A stretch of 64,000 bases of DNA from Caulobacter sp. Root343. Its GTDB lineage: Bacteria; Pseudomonadota; Alphaproteobacteria; Caulobacterales; Caulobacteraceae. Below the pieces are notes generated by a model. The model was not told where the DNA came from. It was given only the letters and a program-made list of their open reading frames with translations, and searched no databases. Numbering within the stretch: position 1 is the stretch's first letter; each line of letters starts with the position of its first letter. This document shows positions 9,179-18,741 of the stretch, piece after piece. The stretch covers positions 62,001-126,000 of the forward strand of contig NZ_LMDF01000009.1 of NCBI RefSeq assembly GCF_001425745.1, written 5' to 3'. Position numbers and translations under genes: made by a program.

Positions 9179-9280
9179 GCCCCTCCGCGCCTGCGGCGCT
9201 CCTCCCCCGGAGGGGAAGAAGGAGCGCGGTTTCCTTCTGCCCCTCCGGGGGCGGACGACCGCGAAGCGGTCAGGTAGGGG
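9179..9280. repeat. Intergenic structured repeat, copy B
   Basis: Second copy of the element at 5269-5375, located between the hydrolase start and the rmlC stop. It has the same order of blocks, including CTCCTCCCCCGGAGGGG and GGGGGCGGACGA. The terminal hairpin reads GACCGC-GAA-GCGGTC at 9257-9271; relative to copy A a T-A pair has become C-G, keeping the stem. This suggests the structure itself is maintained. Confidence 0.75.
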
Positions 9281-9303
9281 CCCGCGGCGCTGGCCGCGCT
9301 TGC

Positions 9304-9861
9304 TCAATACGTAAACGGCGTCTCGATCTCCGCCAGCAGCGGCGCGGCGTTGTCACGGTCGTTGGCGGTGATCTCCGAAACGGGCAGCGGCCAGTCGATG
9401 CCGATCGCCGGGTCGCTCCAGCGCACCGCGCCCTCGGCGGCCGGAGCGTAGTAGTCCGTGACCTTGTAGAGCACCTCGCACGCATCGGTCAGGGTGACGT
9501 AGCCATGGGCGAAGCCCTTGGGAACCAGCAGCTGCTGGCGGTTCTCGGCCGACAATTCGGCCCCAACCCACTGGCCGTAGGTCGGCGAGCCCTTCCGGAT
9601 GTCGACCGCCACGTCGAAGATCGACCCGACCACGCAGCGCAGCAGCTTGTCCTGGGCATGCGGCGGACGCTGGTAATGCAGGCCGCGCTGGATGCCGCGC
9701 GTGGTCGACCGGACATGGTTGTCCTGGACGAAGGCGGCCTTAAATCCAGCCTCCTCCAGCGCCGATTGCCGGAAGGTCTCGGAAAACCAGCCGCGCTCAT
9801 CGCCATGGCGCGCGGGCGTGATAAGCAGCACTTCGGGGATCGCCAGCGGCGTGATCTTCAT
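9304..9861 (-). CDS. rmlC: dTDP-4-dehydrorhamnose 3,5-epimerase
   Basis: 185 residues, the normal RmlC length. Typical motifs are visible: DERGWFSETFRQSAL at the N terminus, FVQDNHVRSTTRGIQRGLHYQ with the catalytic His, GSIFDVAVDIRKGSPTYG, and VPKGFAHGYVTLTDACEVLYKVTDYY. It epimerises dTDP-4-keto-6-deoxyglucose at C3 and C5. The ATG at 9861 is preferred over an upstream in-frame ATG at 9939 because the beta-sandwich fold starts there and the longer form would run into the divergent glycosyltransferase gene. It is separate from the rmlB-rmlD-rmlA operon 4 kb away. Confidence 0.95.
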   Translation of the reverse strand: MKITPLAIPEVLLITPARHGDERGWFSETFRQSALEEAGFKAAFVQDNHVRSTTRGIQRGLHYQRPPHAQDKLLRCVVGSIFDVAVDIRKGSPTYGQWVGAELSAENRQQLLVPKGFAHGYVTLTDACEVLYKVTDYYAPAAEGAVRWSDPAIGIDWPLPVSEITANDRDNAAPLLAEIETPFTY

Positions 9862-9937
9862 GACGCGTACTTGAGTTCGAGGAATGAGTTGGCCACCGAT
9901 GCCGCCTGAGACAGAGGAAAACAAGAGCGGTCCGGCC

Positions 9938-10939
9938 ATGACCGTGGTGATCGTCTCCTACCAGAGCGGCCCGACCCTCGAGCCATGCCTCGCCCGATTG
10001 GAAGCCCAGACCTTCCGCGACTTCGAGACCATCCTGATCGACAACGCCTCGACCGACGGCGCGCCGCAGGCGGCCGCCAAGGCCCATCCGTGGGTCGATT
10101 TCGTCGAGGCGGGGGCCAATCTGGGCTTCGCGGCCGGCAACAACCTGGCCGCCCGCCGCGCCAGGGGGCGCTGGCTGGTCCTGCTCAATCCCGACGCCTA
10201 TGCCGAGCCGGATTGGCTGGAAGAACTGATGGCGGGCGTCGCGCGCCACCCGGCCGTGAAGAGTTTCGCCTCGCTGCAGCTGTCGGCCGATCGGCCGGGG
10301 CTGCTGGACGGGGCCGGCGACAACGTCACCAGCGCGGGCATACCGTTCCGGGGCGGGTATGGCCGCAAGCAACCGGCGGTCCTACCCGAAGGCGAGGTGT
10401 TCTCGGCCTGCGGCGCGGCCATGCTGATCGATCGCGACCTGTTCCTCGCGGTCGGCGGCTTCGACGAGCGGTATTTCTGCTACTGCGAGGACGTCGACCT
10501 GGGCTATCGCCTGCGCCTCTACGACCAGCCGACTCTGCTGCTGCCCAAGGCCAAGGTCGCCCATGTCGGTTCGGCCAGCACGGGCGTGCGGTCGGACTTC
10601 TCGATCTTCCACGGCTCGCGCAACCGCGTCTGGACCTTCGTCAAGAACACGCCCGGCTGGCTGTTTCCGGTGACCCTCCCGCTGCACGTGGCGGTGACGG
10701 CGGGCCTGTTGCTGCTGCACTGGCGACGCGGCGACGTCGCGCCGGCGATCCGGGGGATCAAGGCGGCGCTGAAGCGCGAGGATCTCGACCAGGTGCTGGC
10801 CGACCGTCGGACGATCCAGGCGAAACGCAAGGCCTCGCCCGGCGCGATCCTGCGGGTGATGTCGATCGACCCGGCCGCGTTCATCGGCAGGCGGTTCGTG
10901 ATCAGGAAATGGAGAGGTCCTCGATCAGCCGGCGCATGA
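9938..10939 (+). CDS. Glycosyltransferase family 2 (rhamnosyltransferase-like)
   Basis: About 333 residues from the ATG at 9938; in-frame ATGs at 9884 and 9899 would lengthen it by 18 or 13 residues and the start is uncertain. The GT-A fold begins VVIVSYQSGPTLEPCLARL, with the nucleotide-binding LIDNASTDG and a DxD-like NPDAYAEPDW. The form resembles WbbL-type rhamnosyltransferases, which fits its head-to-head placement with rmlC, but acceptor and donor are inferred only from that. The final 38 bp overlap the 3' end of argE on the other strand. Confidence 0.85.
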   Translation: MTVVIVSYQSGPTLEPCLARLEAQTFRDFETILIDNASTDGAPQAAAKAHPWVDFVEAGANLGFAAGNNLAARRARGRWLVLLNPDAYAEPDWLEELMAGVARHPAVKSFASLQLSADRPGLLDGAGDNVTSAGIPFRGGYGRKQPAVLPEGEVFSACGAAMLIDRDLFLAVGGFDERYFCYCEDVDLGYRLRLYDQPTLLLPKAKVAHVGSASTGVRSDFSIFHGSRNRVWTFVKNTPGWLFPVTLPLHVAVTAGLLLLHWRRGDVAPAIRGIKAALKREDLDQVLADRRTIQAKRKASPGAILRVMSIDPAAFIGRRFVIRKWRGPRSAGA

Positions 10940-12080
10940 AGGCCGCGCCGCGCTGCATCTGGCTGATTTCCACGTACTCGTCGGGCTGGTGGGCCTGGTC
11001 GATCGAGCCGGGGCCGCAGATCACCGTCGAGAAGCCCGCGCCCTGGAACTGGCCCGCCTCAGCCGCGTAGGGCACGACGCGAGGCGGGCCATTGTCGCCG
11101 GTCAGCTTGCGGGCGAAGGCCTCGGCGACGCCGTTCTCCTCGGGCGCGAAGGCGGGGGTCAGCGAGCGGCGCTCGACCTTGACGCCGCCTTCCGGGGCCT
11201 TGGCCTTGATCTGGGCGTCCATCGCCTCGGCCGCCGCGAAGAAATCGGCGAGCAGCGCCATCGGGTTCAGGTTGGCCGGGGTGCGCAGGTCGAAGACGAA
11301 TACGCACTCGCGGGCCAGGATGTTGACGGCCGTGCCGCCGTTGACCTGGCCGACGGTCAAGGTCGCGCCCTTGGGAATGAATAGCGACGCGGGATCGGCT
11401 TCGCGTTCCAGCTTTTCCGAGAGCTCGACCAGCATCGCCATCAGCCTGATCGCCGCCATGTTGGCCGAGACGCCCAGGTGGGTCAGGCTGGAATGGGCCT
11501 CGCGGCCGGTTACGGTGACGATGAAGCTGGCGATGCCCTTGTGGCCGCGCACGGCGACCATGTCGGTGGGCTCGCCGACCACCACCAAGGCGGGCCGGGG
11601 CAGGTCGTTTGCGATGATCTCGATCATGTCCGGCGCGCCCAGGCAGCCGACCTCCTCGTCATAGGAGAAGGCCAGGTGCACCGGCCTGGAAAGGGTCGCC
11701 CGGGCCAGGTCCGGCGCGGCGGCCAGGGCCAGCGCGAGAAACCCCTTCATGTCGCAGGTTCCGCGGCCATAGAGCCGGCCATCGCGCTCGGTCAGGGTCC
11801 ACGGATCGCTGGACCACGGCTGGCCATCGACCGGCACCACGTCGGTATGGCCGGACAGCACGACGCCGCCCTCGACCGCCGGGCCGATCGTGGCCATCAG
11901 ATTGGATTTGGTCCCGTCGGCGTTCGGCACGCGGCGCGAGGGGATGTCGAGATGGGCCAGATAGGCCTCGACCCATTCGATCAGCGCGAGGTTCGAACGG
12001 CGGGAGGTGGTGTCGAACGCCACCAGTGTCGCCAGCAGGTCGACGGCGCGGTCGGACAGGACTTCGGATGAGGAAACCAT
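10902..12080 (-). CDS. argE: Acetylornithine deacetylase (M20 family)
   Basis: 392 residues. M20 metallopeptidase motifs are in order: SGHTDVVPVDGQPW (first metal ligand His and Asp), GTCDMKGFLALAL (bridging Asp), SYDEEVGCLGAPDMI (catalytic Glu pair), then the lid domain with RGHKGIASFIVTVTG, and a C-terminal PGSIDQAHQPDEYV with a metal His. ArgE removes the acetyl group from N-acetylornithine in arginine synthesis; the SIDQAHQPDEY signature is typical of the ArgE branch. The 3' end overlaps the glycosyltransferase gene on the opposite strand. Confidence 0.9.
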   Translation of the reverse strand: MVSSSEVLSDRAVDLLATLVAFDTTSRRSNLALIEWVEAYLAHLDIPSRRVPNADGTKSNLMATIGPAVEGGVVLSGHTDVVPVDGQPWSSDPWTLTERDGRLYGRGTCDMKGFLALALAAAPDLARATLSRPVHLAFSYDEEVGCLGAPDMIEIIANDLPRPALVVVGEPTDMVAVRGHKGIASFIVTVTGREAHSSLTHLGVSANMAAIRLMAMLVELSEKLEREADPASLFIPKGATLTVGQVNGGTAVNILARECVFVFDLRTPANLNPMALLADFFAAAEAMDAQIKAKAPEGGVKVERRSLTPAFAPEENGVAEAFARKLTGDNGPPRVVPYAAEAGQFQGAGFSTVICGPGSIDQAHQPDEYVEISQMQRGAAFMRRLIEDLSIS

Positions 12081-12090
12081 GGCCCGAACC

Positions 12091-12139
12091 TAGAGCCTGT
12101 CCGCTTTGGATGAAATCCAAAGCGGATAAACAGGCTCTA
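12091..12139. repeat. Palindromic intergenic element (TAGAGCCTGT...ACAGGCTCTA)
   Basis: Left arm TAGAGCCTGT (12091-12100) joined to CCGCTTTGGAT (12101-12111); right arm ATCCAAAGCGG (12115-12125), a four-base ATAA bulge, then ACAGGCTCTA (12130-12139). The 21-bp stem is perfect apart from the bulge, with a 3-nt loop. It lies 11 bp upstream of the argE start in the divergent argE/GST intergenic region. It looks like one member of a dispersed palindromic repeat family; no function can be seen. Confidence 0.8.
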
Positions 12140-12300
12140 ATTCTTACATTCGAAGCGTGGCGGGCGCCGAAACCGCTCACACTTTCGGCTGCCACGCTTC
12201 GGACCCGTTCTCGCCGCGCCGCCTACCCGGGCGCAGCAAGATCGCGGTCCTAAGCGTTGTTGATCACGAAAAGCGCCGAAGTTTTCCTGGGAGACGCCCG

Positions 12301-12936
12301 GTGATCGATCTCTACACCTGGACCACGCCGAACGGCCGCAAGGCCTCGATCATGCTGGAGGAGGTCGGCCTGCCGTATCGGGTCCATCCGGTGGACCTGT
12401 CCAAGGACCAGCAGTTCGAGCCGAACTTCCTGGCCATCTCGCCCAACAACAAGATCCCGGCCATTGTCGATCACGACGCGCCGGGTGGGCCGCAAGCCAT
12501 CTTCGAGAGCGGCGCGATCCTGGTCTATCTGGCCGAAAAGACCGGCCGGTTCCTGGCGCCGGAAGGCTCCGAGCGCTGGGCGGCTCTGGAATGGACCTTC
12601 TGGCAAGTCGGTGGCCTTGGTCCGATGGCCGGCCAATACGGCTATTTCGCCATGCGCGCCGAGGAGAAGATCCCGGCCGCGATCCAGCGCTTCGGCGGCG
12701 AGGTCGCGCGGCTGCTGGGCGTGCTGGACCGGCGGCTTAACGACCATCCGTGGATCGCCGGCGAGCACTATTCGATCGCCGACATCGCCTCGTATAGCTG
12801 GACCAAGGCCGTGCTCGCCGCCATGGGCAGGGCCGAGCCGGACCGCGACGCGGGTGTGCCAGCGGTCGAGAACTGGCTGATGGCCATGGAGGCCCGTCCG
12901 GCCGTCCAGCAGGGCATGGCCGTGCCGAAGGTTTAG
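12301..12936 (+). CDS. Glutathione S-transferase (YfcG/Nu-class-like)
   Basis: 211 residues starting with GTG at 12301; a GGGAG Shine-Dalgarno sits 7-8 bases upstream, and the frame upstream lacks homologous-looking sequence. The N-terminal thioredoxin domain starts IDLYTWTTPNGRKASIMLEEVGLPY, with the TPN motif and ISPNNKIPAIVD cis-Pro loop of Nu-class disulfide-bond reductases; ESGAILVYLAEKTGRFL follows. It likely acts as a glutathione-dependent disulfide reductase. Divergent from argE. Confidence 0.88.
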   Translation: MIDLYTWTTPNGRKASIMLEEVGLPYRVHPVDLSKDQQFEPNFLAISPNNKIPAIVDHDAPGGPQAIFESGAILVYLAEKTGRFLAPEGSERWAALEWTFWQVGGLGPMAGQYGYFAMRAEEKIPAAIQRFGGEVARLLGVLDRRLNDHPWIAGEHYSIADIASYSWTKAVLAAMGRAEPDRDAGVPAVENWLMAMEARPAVQQGMAVPKV

Positions 12937-13026
12937 GAAAACTCCGGCCGCCGCGCGAAAATCGGCCTCGCCCCACGCGCTCAGGCGCTTTTCTTCGCCG
13001 CCGGGGTTCTCTAGAGGGAGCGGACC

Positions 13027-13869
13027 ATGATCCTGACCCTCTCCTGCCCCGACCAGCGCGGCATCGTCGCCAAGGTCTCCGCCTTCCTGTTCGAGCGCGG
13101 CTGCAACATCCTCGACGCCCAGCAGTTCGACGACCAGGAGACCGGTCAGTTCTTCATGCGCGTGGTGTTCGACGCCGATGGCGCGGATCGTGAAGCGCTG
13201 CGCGGCGCGTTCGGCGACCTGGCCGCGCCGCTGAAGATGAAGTGGACCCTGCGCGACCGCGCCGAGCGCTATCGCGTGCTGCTGCTGGCCAGCAAGTTCG
13301 ACCACTGCCTGGCCGACCTGGTCTATCGCTGGCGGATCGGCGAGCTGCCGATGGACATCGCCGGCGTCGTCTCCAACCACCCGGCCGAGACCTACGAGCA
13401 CATCGACCTGACGGGCCTGCCCTTCCACCACATGCCGGTGACCAAGGAGACCAAGTTCGAGCAGGAAGCCGACCTCTGGAAGCTGATCCAGGAAACCAGG
13501 ACCGACATCGTCGTGCTCGCCCGCTACATGCAGGTGCTGTCCGACGGCCTGTCGGCCAAGCTGCAGGGTCGCTGCATCAACATCCACCACTCGTTCCTAC
13601 CGGGCTTCAAGGGCGCCAAGCCCTATCACCAGGCCCACGCGCGCGGCGTGAAGCTGATCGGCGCCTCGGCCCACTACGTGACCGGCGACCTCGACGAAGG
13701 CCCGATCATCGAGCAGGACGTCGAGCGCATCAGTCATCGGGACACGCCCGAGGACCTGATCCGCAAGGGCCGCGACATCGAGCGCCGTGTGCTGGCCCGG
13801 GCCTTGCGCTATCGCCTGGAGGACCGGGTGCTGTTGAACGGCCGCAAGACGGTGGTGTTCACCGACTAA
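13027..13869 (+). CDS. purU: Formyltetrahydrofolate deformylase
   Basis: 280 residues. An N-terminal ACT domain ([21 protein letters not shown]) is followed by a formyltransferase-fold catalytic domain with [39 protein letters not shown], containing the conserved Asn-His-Asp catalytic residues. It hydrolyses 10-formyl-THF to formate and THF. A GGGAGCGG Shine-Dalgarno lies just upstream of ATG 13027. Confidence 0.95.
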   Translation: MILTLSCPDQRGIVAKVSAFLFERGCNILDAQQFDDQETGQFFMRVVFDADGADREALRGAFGDLAAPLKMKWTLRDRAERYRVLLLASKFDHCLADLVYRWRIGELPMDIAGVVSNHPAETYEHIDLTGLPFHHMPVTKETKFEQEADLWKLIQETRTDIVVLARYMQVLSDGLSAKLQGRCINIHHSFLPGFKGAKPYHQAHARGVKLIGASAHYVTGDLDEGPIIEQDVERISHRDTPEDLIRKGRDIERRVLARALRYRLEDRVLLNGRKTVVFTD

Positions 13870-13940
13870 GCGGTGAGAGTTGCGCGTACACTAAAAACTG
13901 GATACGGGCAGGCTCTTCGACGGCCAGGACTTTCCAGCGA

Positions 13941-15008
13941 ATGTCGCAGCAGAATCTCCGCGTGATGGTGACCGGCGGGTCGGGCTTCATCGGCTCGGCC
14001 GTGTGTCGCCACCTGGCCGGCCAGAACGACGTCGCGATCCTCAACTACGACAAGCTGACCTACGCCGCCTCGCCGGCCAGCCTGGCCATGCTGGAGGGCA
14101 AGGCCGACTACCAGTTCGTTCAGGGCGACATCGCCGACGCGGAAACCGTCGCCCGGACGATCAAGGCGTTCCGGCCCAATGTGATCATGCACCTGGCCGC
14201 CGAGAGTCACGTCGACCGCTCGATCACCGGTCCCGGCGACTTCGTCCAGACCAATATCGTCGGCACATATGTGATGCTGCAGGCGGCGCTGGAGCACTGG
14301 CTGAGCCTGGAGGGCCTGGAGAAGGACAGCTTCCGCTTCCACCACATCTCGACCGACGAGGTGTTCGGCAGCCTGGGGGCCGGGGGCCTGTTCAGCGAGA
14401 CCACGCCGTACGATCCACGCTCGCCCTATTCGGCGTCGAAGGCCTCGTCCGACCATCTGGCCCGCGCCTGGCATCACACCTACGGCCTGCCGGTGGTGGT
14501 CTCCAACTGCTCCAACAACTACGGGCCCTATCATTTCCCCGAGAAGCTGATCCCGCTGGTCACGCTGAACGCGCTCGAGGGCAAGCCGCTGCCGGTCTAC
14601 GGCAAGGGCGACAATGTCCGCGACTGGCTGCACGTCGAGGATCACGCCCGCGCCCTGCACCTGATCGCCTCCAGGGGCGTCCCCGGCGAGAGCTACAATG
14701 TCGGCGGCCGCAACGAGCGCACCAATCTTCAGGTGGTCGAGGCGATCTGCGACGTGCTCGACCAGCTGCGCCCGATCCCGGGCCAGAGCCGCCGCGACCT
14801 GATCACCTTCGTCGCCGACCGTCCCGGCCACGACGCCCGCTACGCCATCGACGCGACCAAGCTGGAGACCGAACTGGGCTGGCGGGCGCAGGAGACCTTC
14901 GAGACCGGCCTGCGCAAGACCATCCAGTGGTACCTCGACAACGAGGCCTGGTGGCGGCCGCTGCGCGAGCGCTATGCGGGCCAACGCCTGGGGCTGAAGA
15001 CGGCCTGA
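13941..15008 (+). CDS. rmlB: dTDP-glucose 4,6-dehydratase
   Basis: 355 residues. Extended SDR family: NAD-binding [26 protein letters not shown], the catalytic [10 protein letters not shown] (Thr-Asp-Glu triad) and [13 protein letters not shown] with Yxxx[20 protein letters not shown] is diagnostic of RmlB. It converts dTDP-glucose to dTDP-4-keto-6-deoxyglucose. First gene of rmlB-rmlD-rmlA; its TGA overlaps the ATG of the next gene by one base. The ATG at 13941 directly precedes the SDR fold. Confidence 0.96.
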   Translation: MSQQNLRVMVTGGSGFIGSAVCRHLAGQNDVAILNYDKLTYAASPASLAMLEGKADYQFVQGDIADAETVARTIKAFRPNVIMHLAAESHVDRSITGPGDFVQTNIVGTYVMLQAALEHWLSLEGLEKDSFRFHHISTDEVFGSLGAGGLFSETTPYDPRSPYSASKASSDHLARAWHHTYGLPVVVSNCSNNYGPYHFPEKLIPLVTLNALEGKPLPVYGKGDNVRDWLHVEDHARALHLIASRGVPGESYNVGGRNERTNLQVVEAICDVLDQLRPIPGQSRRDLITFVADRPGHDARYAIDATKLETELGWRAQETFETGLRKTIQWYLDNEAWWRPLRERYAGQRLGLKTA

Positions 15009-15877
15009 TGCGTATCGCCCTCTTCGGCGCCAACGGCCAGCTGGGATCGGACCTCGTCGCGCTCGCCGCTCGGCGTGGCCTCGATCTCACGCCGGTGACC
15101 CGAGCTCAGCTGGACGCGACGGATCCTTCGGCGAGTTTCGACGCCCTGGCCTTCGACGTCGCCATCAACTGCGTGGCCGCCACGCGGGTCGACGACTGCG
15201 AAAAGGACCCCGCTCCGGCCGTGGCGATCAACGCCCACTTCGCCGGCCGCCTGGCCAAGGCCTGCGCCGCCAAGGGCGCGCGGCTGGTCCAGGTCTCGAC
15301 CGACTATGTCTATGGCGGCCAGGTCGAGCGGGTGGCGCTGACCGAGGGCGTCGGCCGCGCGCCGGTCAATGTCTACGGCGCGACCAAGGCGCTCGGCGAG
15401 GACCTGGCTCGGCTGGAGCATGACGACGTCATCGTCGCCCGCGTCGCTTCGCTGTTCGGGGTGGCCGGGGCCAGCGGCAAGGGCGGCAACTTCGTCGAAA
15501 CCATGATCCGGTTGGGCAAGCAGCACGGTCGTCTGACCGTGGTCGACGACCAGGTCATGTCGCCGACCGCTTCGTGGGACGCCGGCGAGGCCCTTCTCGA
15601 CCTGATCGCCGCCGAAGTCCCGGCGGGCGTCTATCACGTGGTCAATGCGGGCGTGGCCAGCTGGCGCGACTTCGCCCGGGACATCATCGTCAAGGCGGGC
15701 GTGGCCGCCGAGGTGGTTCCGATCCCGACTAGCCAGTTTCCGACCCCCGCCCGGCGGCCGCCCTACAGCGCCTTGTCGAACGCCAAGCTCGAGGCGGCGA
15801 TCGGCCGCGCGATGCCGCATTGGACCGACGCCCTGGATCGCTACCTGGCGGCCAAGGGCCACACCCAAGGCCGATAA
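15008..15877 (+). CDS. rmlD: dTDP-4-dehydrorhamnose reductase-family protein (divergent RmlD)
   Basis: 289 residues. The Rossmann motif FGANGQLGSDLV and the catalytic VSTDYVYGG and NVYGATKALGE (YxxxK) are present. It departs from typical RmlD elsewhere: NCVAATRVDDCEKD instead of the NAAAYTxVDxAE pattern, RVASLFGV instead of RxSWVYG, and VDDQVMSPTAS instead of VxDQxGxPT. By position between rmlB and rmlA it should be the NADPH-dependent last step to dTDP-rhamnose. A second, more canonical copy lies at 32933. The gene overlaps rmlB by 1 bp. Confidence 0.8.
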   Translation: MRIALFGANGQLGSDLVALAARRGLDLTPVTRAQLDATDPSASFDALAFDVAINCVAATRVDDCEKDPAPAVAINAHFAGRLAKACAAKGARLVQVSTDYVYGGQVERVALTEGVGRAPVNVYGATKALGEDLARLEHDDVIVARVASLFGVAGASGKGGNFVETMIRLGKQHGRLTVVDDQVMSPTASWDAGEALLDLIAAEVPAGVYHVVNAGVASWRDFARDIIVKAGVAAEVVPIPTSQFPTPARRPPYSALSNAKLEAAIGRAMPHWTDALDRYLAAKGHTQGR

Positions 15878-15992
15878 CGCCAAAATTTCCGCGAAATCAT
15901 CGTGTTGAAACGCCGGCCTCGGAGCGAAAGGGCTCACGCTCTGGTGAATTCCGCTCTAGGTTCCGGCCGTCAGGACTGAAGAAGAAGACGTA

Positions 15993-16877
15993 ATGAAGGG
16001 TATCATCCTCGCGGGCGGGTCGGGCACGCGCCTCCATCCCGTGACCATGGCGATCAGCAAGCAACTGCTGCCGGTCTTCGACAAACCCATGATCTACTAT
16101 CCGCTGTCGGTGCTGATGATGGCTGGGGTGCGCGAGGTGATGATCATCTCGACCCCGCGCGACATCCCGCTGTTCCAGGGGCTGCTGGGCGACGGCGCGC
16201 GGTGGGGGATCGACATCACCTACGCCGAGCAGGCCAATCCGAACGGCCTGGCCGAGGCCTACCGCATCGGGGCCGATTTCGTCGGCGCCGAACCCAGCAT
16301 CCTCGTGCTGGGCGACAACCTGTTCTACGGCGCGGGCCTTGGCCGCATCCTGCAGGGCGCCAAGGAGCGCTCCAAGACCGGCGCCAGCGTCTTCGCCTAT
16401 TTCGTCAACGACCCGCAGCGCTACGGCGTGGTCGAGTTCGACGCCACCGGCAAGGCCGTCTCGATCGAGGAAAAGCCTGAAAAGCCGCGCTCGAACTGGG
16501 CGGTGACGGGCCTCTACATGTACGACAAGCGGGTCGTCGACTTCGCCCGCGACCTGCAGCCTTCGGCGCGCGGCGAGCTGGAGATCACCGACATCAACCG
16601 GCTTTATCTCGAGGCCGGGGACCTGTCGGTCGAGCGCATGGGCAGAGGCTTCGCCTGGCTGGACACCGGCACCCACGACAGCCTGCTGGAGGCCTCGGAG
16701 TTCGTGCGCACGCTGGAGCACCGCCAAGGCTTGAAGATCGGCTGCGTCGAGGAAGTCGCCCACCAGAACGGGTGGATCTCGACCGAACAGCTGCTGGGCC
16801 TGGCGCACGACTTGGCCAAGTCGCCCTATGGGGCCTATCTGAAGATGATCGCTTCTCAGGGCGATCATCAGGCCTGA
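15993..16877 (+). CDS. rmlA: Glucose-1-phosphate thymidylyltransferase
   Basis: 294 residues, standard length. The N terminus reads [18 protein letters not shown], then [33 protein letters not shown] and [18 protein letters not shown]-type segments, all RmlA signatures. It forms dTDP-glucose from dTTP and glucose-1-phosphate, the first step of the dTDP-rhamnose pathway. It is last in the rmlBDA group, separated by 115 bp that include possible promoter sequence, so it may be partly independent. Confidence 0.96.
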   Translation: MKGIILAGGSGTRLHPVTMAISKQLLPVFDKPMIYYPLSVLMMAGVREVMIISTPRDIPLFQGLLGDGARWGIDITYAEQANPNGLAEAYRIGADFVGAEPSILVLGDNLFYGAGLGRILQGAKERSKTGASVFAYFVNDPQRYGVVEFDATGKAVSIEEKPEKPRSNWAVTGLYMYDKRVVDFARDLQPSARGELEITDINRLYLEAGDLSVERMGRGFAWLDTGTHDSLLEASEFVRTLEHRQGLKIGCVEEVAHQNGWISTEQLLGLAHDLAKSPYGAYLKMIASQGDHQA

Positions 16878-16971
16878 TCCCCCGAGCTTGATCTACGACC
16901 ATCGCGCGCTGGAAAAGCGCCGGACCGTAAGCGACAGTCCAACGCAGTCACAAGAAGCGTTGGGAGGCCGC

Positions 16972-18252
16972 GTGTCCAAGAAGATGATCCTCGCCGCCGT
17001 TGCGGCGGCGGCGCTGTCGGTCCACGCCGCGCCCGTCCTGGCGCGTCCCGCCCCGCCTCCGGCCGCGGAGACGGCCTCGGTCAAGATCGACAGGGCCCGC
17101 ATCGACGCGGCGCTGAAGACGATGGTGGACAGCGGCCGGGCGGTCGGGGTCTCGGCCCTGGTCTGGCAGGACGGCCAGGAGCGCTATTTTGGCGTGGCGG
17201 GCATGGCCGACCGCGAGGCCGGCAAGCCGATGCGCCGCGACACCCTGGTGCAGATCTTCTCGATGACCAAGCCGGTCACGGGCGTGGCCCTGATGCAGCT
17301 GTGGGAGCAGGGCAAGTTCGGCCTCGACGATCCGCTGTCGCGCTACCTGCCCGAGTTCGCCGACATGAAGGTGATCGATGGCCAGGGCGGCGTGCGTCCG
17401 GCGGCGCGGCCGATCGTGATCCGCGACATCCTCCGCCACACGGCCGGCTTCTCCTATGGCATGCGCGACACCGCCGCCGACGCCGCCTTCAAGGCCGCCG
17501 ACCCGCTGAACCTGAAGAACGACCTGGCCGAGTTCAGCCGCCGCCTGGCCACCGTGCCGCTGATGTATGACCCGGGCGAGCGTTGGAGCTACAGCGCCGC
17601 CGTCGACGTCCAGGCGCGACTGGTCGAGGTGCTGAGCGGCCAGCCGTTCGAAGCCTATGTGAAGGCTCACATCCTCGAGCCGCTGGCCATGAAGGATACC
17701 GCCTGGACCCAGCCCGAAACCGCCTTCGCCCGCTTGGCGGCGACCTACAACAAGGGGCCTGACGGCAAATTGGCTCGCGAGGACAGCGCCGAGACGCGGA
17801 AGCTGAACTTCGATCCCGCCCGCCGCATGACCATGGGCGGGGCCGGCCTGGTCGCCTCGATCGACGACTACGCCCGCTTCTCGCGCATGCTGCTGGCCGG
17901 CGGGACGCTGGACGGGGTCCAGATTCTCAAGCCGTCGACCGTGCGCCTGATGGCCACCGATCATCTCGACCCCCGCGTCAACGACCGCTGGTGGCTGCCG
18001 GGCAAAGGCTCGGTCGGCTTCGGCCTCGACTTCGCCGTCCGCAAGCAGCAGCCGCGGACGGCTGAGGAGAACAGGGGCGCGGTCGGGGAATTTTTCTGGG
18101 ACGGCCGCGACAGCACCCTGTTCTGGGTGGATCCCGCCAACAGGCTGACGGCTGTCTTTTTCGTCCAGACCTACCCGTTCGACGGCACGCTGCACCACGA
18201 CCTGCGCGCGGCGGTGTACGGGCCGAACTATCTAGGGCCCAAGGGCGACTGA
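16972..18252 (+). CDS. Exported serine hydrolase, beta-lactamase (class C/EstB) family
   Basis: 426 residues from a GTG at 16972, chosen because GGGAGG sits 4 bases upstream and a signal peptide (KKMILAAVAAAALSVHAAPVLA) follows; an ATG at 16888 in frame is less likely. The catalytic SxxK is SMTK in QIFSMTKPVTGVAL, the second element is YSAAVD, and the third motif is FFWDGRDSTLFWVDP. This pattern fits periplasmic esterases/transpeptidase-like enzymes rather than resistance beta-lactamases. Substrate unknown. Confidence 0.85.
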   Translation: MSKKMILAAVAAAALSVHAAPVLARPAPPPAAETASVKIDRARIDAALKTMVDSGRAVGVSALVWQDGQERYFGVAGMADREAGKPMRRDTLVQIFSMTKPVTGVALMQLWEQGKFGLDDPLSRYLPEFADMKVIDGQGGVRPAARPIVIRDILRHTAGFSYGMRDTAADAAFKAADPLNLKNDLAEFSRRLATVPLMYDPGERWSYSAAVDVQARLVEVLSGQPFEAYVKAHILEPLAMKDTAWTQPETAFARLAATYNKGPDGKLAREDSAETRKLNFDPARRMTMGGAGLVASIDDYARFSRMLLAGGTLDGVQILKPSTVRLMATDHLDPRVNDRWWLPGKGSVGFGLDFAVRKQQPRTAEENRGAVGEFFWDGRDSTLFWVDPANRLTAVFFVQTYPFDGTLHHDLRAAVYGPNYLGPKGD

Positions 18253-18256
18253 CGGA

Positions 18257-18694
18257 TTACGGCTTCGGCTGGGCGGCCAGGTCCTGGGTCTTCGAGGCGC
18301 AACCCTTCAAGGTCTCCCCGTCGATCCAGACCTCGGCCAGATAGCCGTAGTGGCGGTCGGACATGCCGTCCGAGCAGTCGCCGGGCGTCAGCCGCAGGAC
18401 GAGGCGCTGTTCGCCCGCCATGGCGTCGAACACGCCCTGCTCGCCGTCTATCCGTACGCCGGAATTGCCGGTCGTGACGTCCGGATGGTCGGGACGGCTC
18501 AAGGTCATGCCGGCGGCCCGCACCTTGACGTTCCAGAACGGCTCGGTCCCAACCGCGTCGAAGTCGCCGGAGTAGTCGGGGCCGACCACGATCGGCGCGT
18601 CGGCTGGCGGCGGCGCCTCCTCGGTCGAGCCCATGGGCGACTGCCCGCACGCGGTTATCAACAGGGCGACGGCGATCAGGACGATGGTGCGCAT
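18257..18694 (-). CDS. Putative lipoprotein (COG3650-like)
   Basis: 145 residues. The N terminus MRTIVLIAVALLITACGQ is a lipoprotein signal with LITAC lipobox (Cys16). The rest (about 40-140) has FDAVGTEPFWNVKVRAAGMTL, DCSDGMSDRHYGYLAEVWIDGETLKGCA, with the FW and DGMSDxxY features of uncharacterised COG3650-type lipoproteins. Function unknown; expected at the inner face of the outer membrane or inner membrane. Convergent with the serine hydrolase (4-bp gap) and divergent from the methyltransferase gene. Confidence 0.75.
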   Translation of the reverse strand: MRTIVLIAVALLITACGQSPMGSTEEAPPPADAPIVVGPDYSGDFDAVGTEPFWNVKVRAAGMTLSRPDHPDVTTGNSGVRIDGEQGVFDAMAGEQRLVLRLTPGDCSDGMSDRHYGYLAEVWIDGETLKGCASKTQDLAAQPKP

Positions 18695-18741
18695 GTCTTT
18701 GGCTATCCCCTCCAGGCATGGTGAGGCTAGACTCCCCGGCG

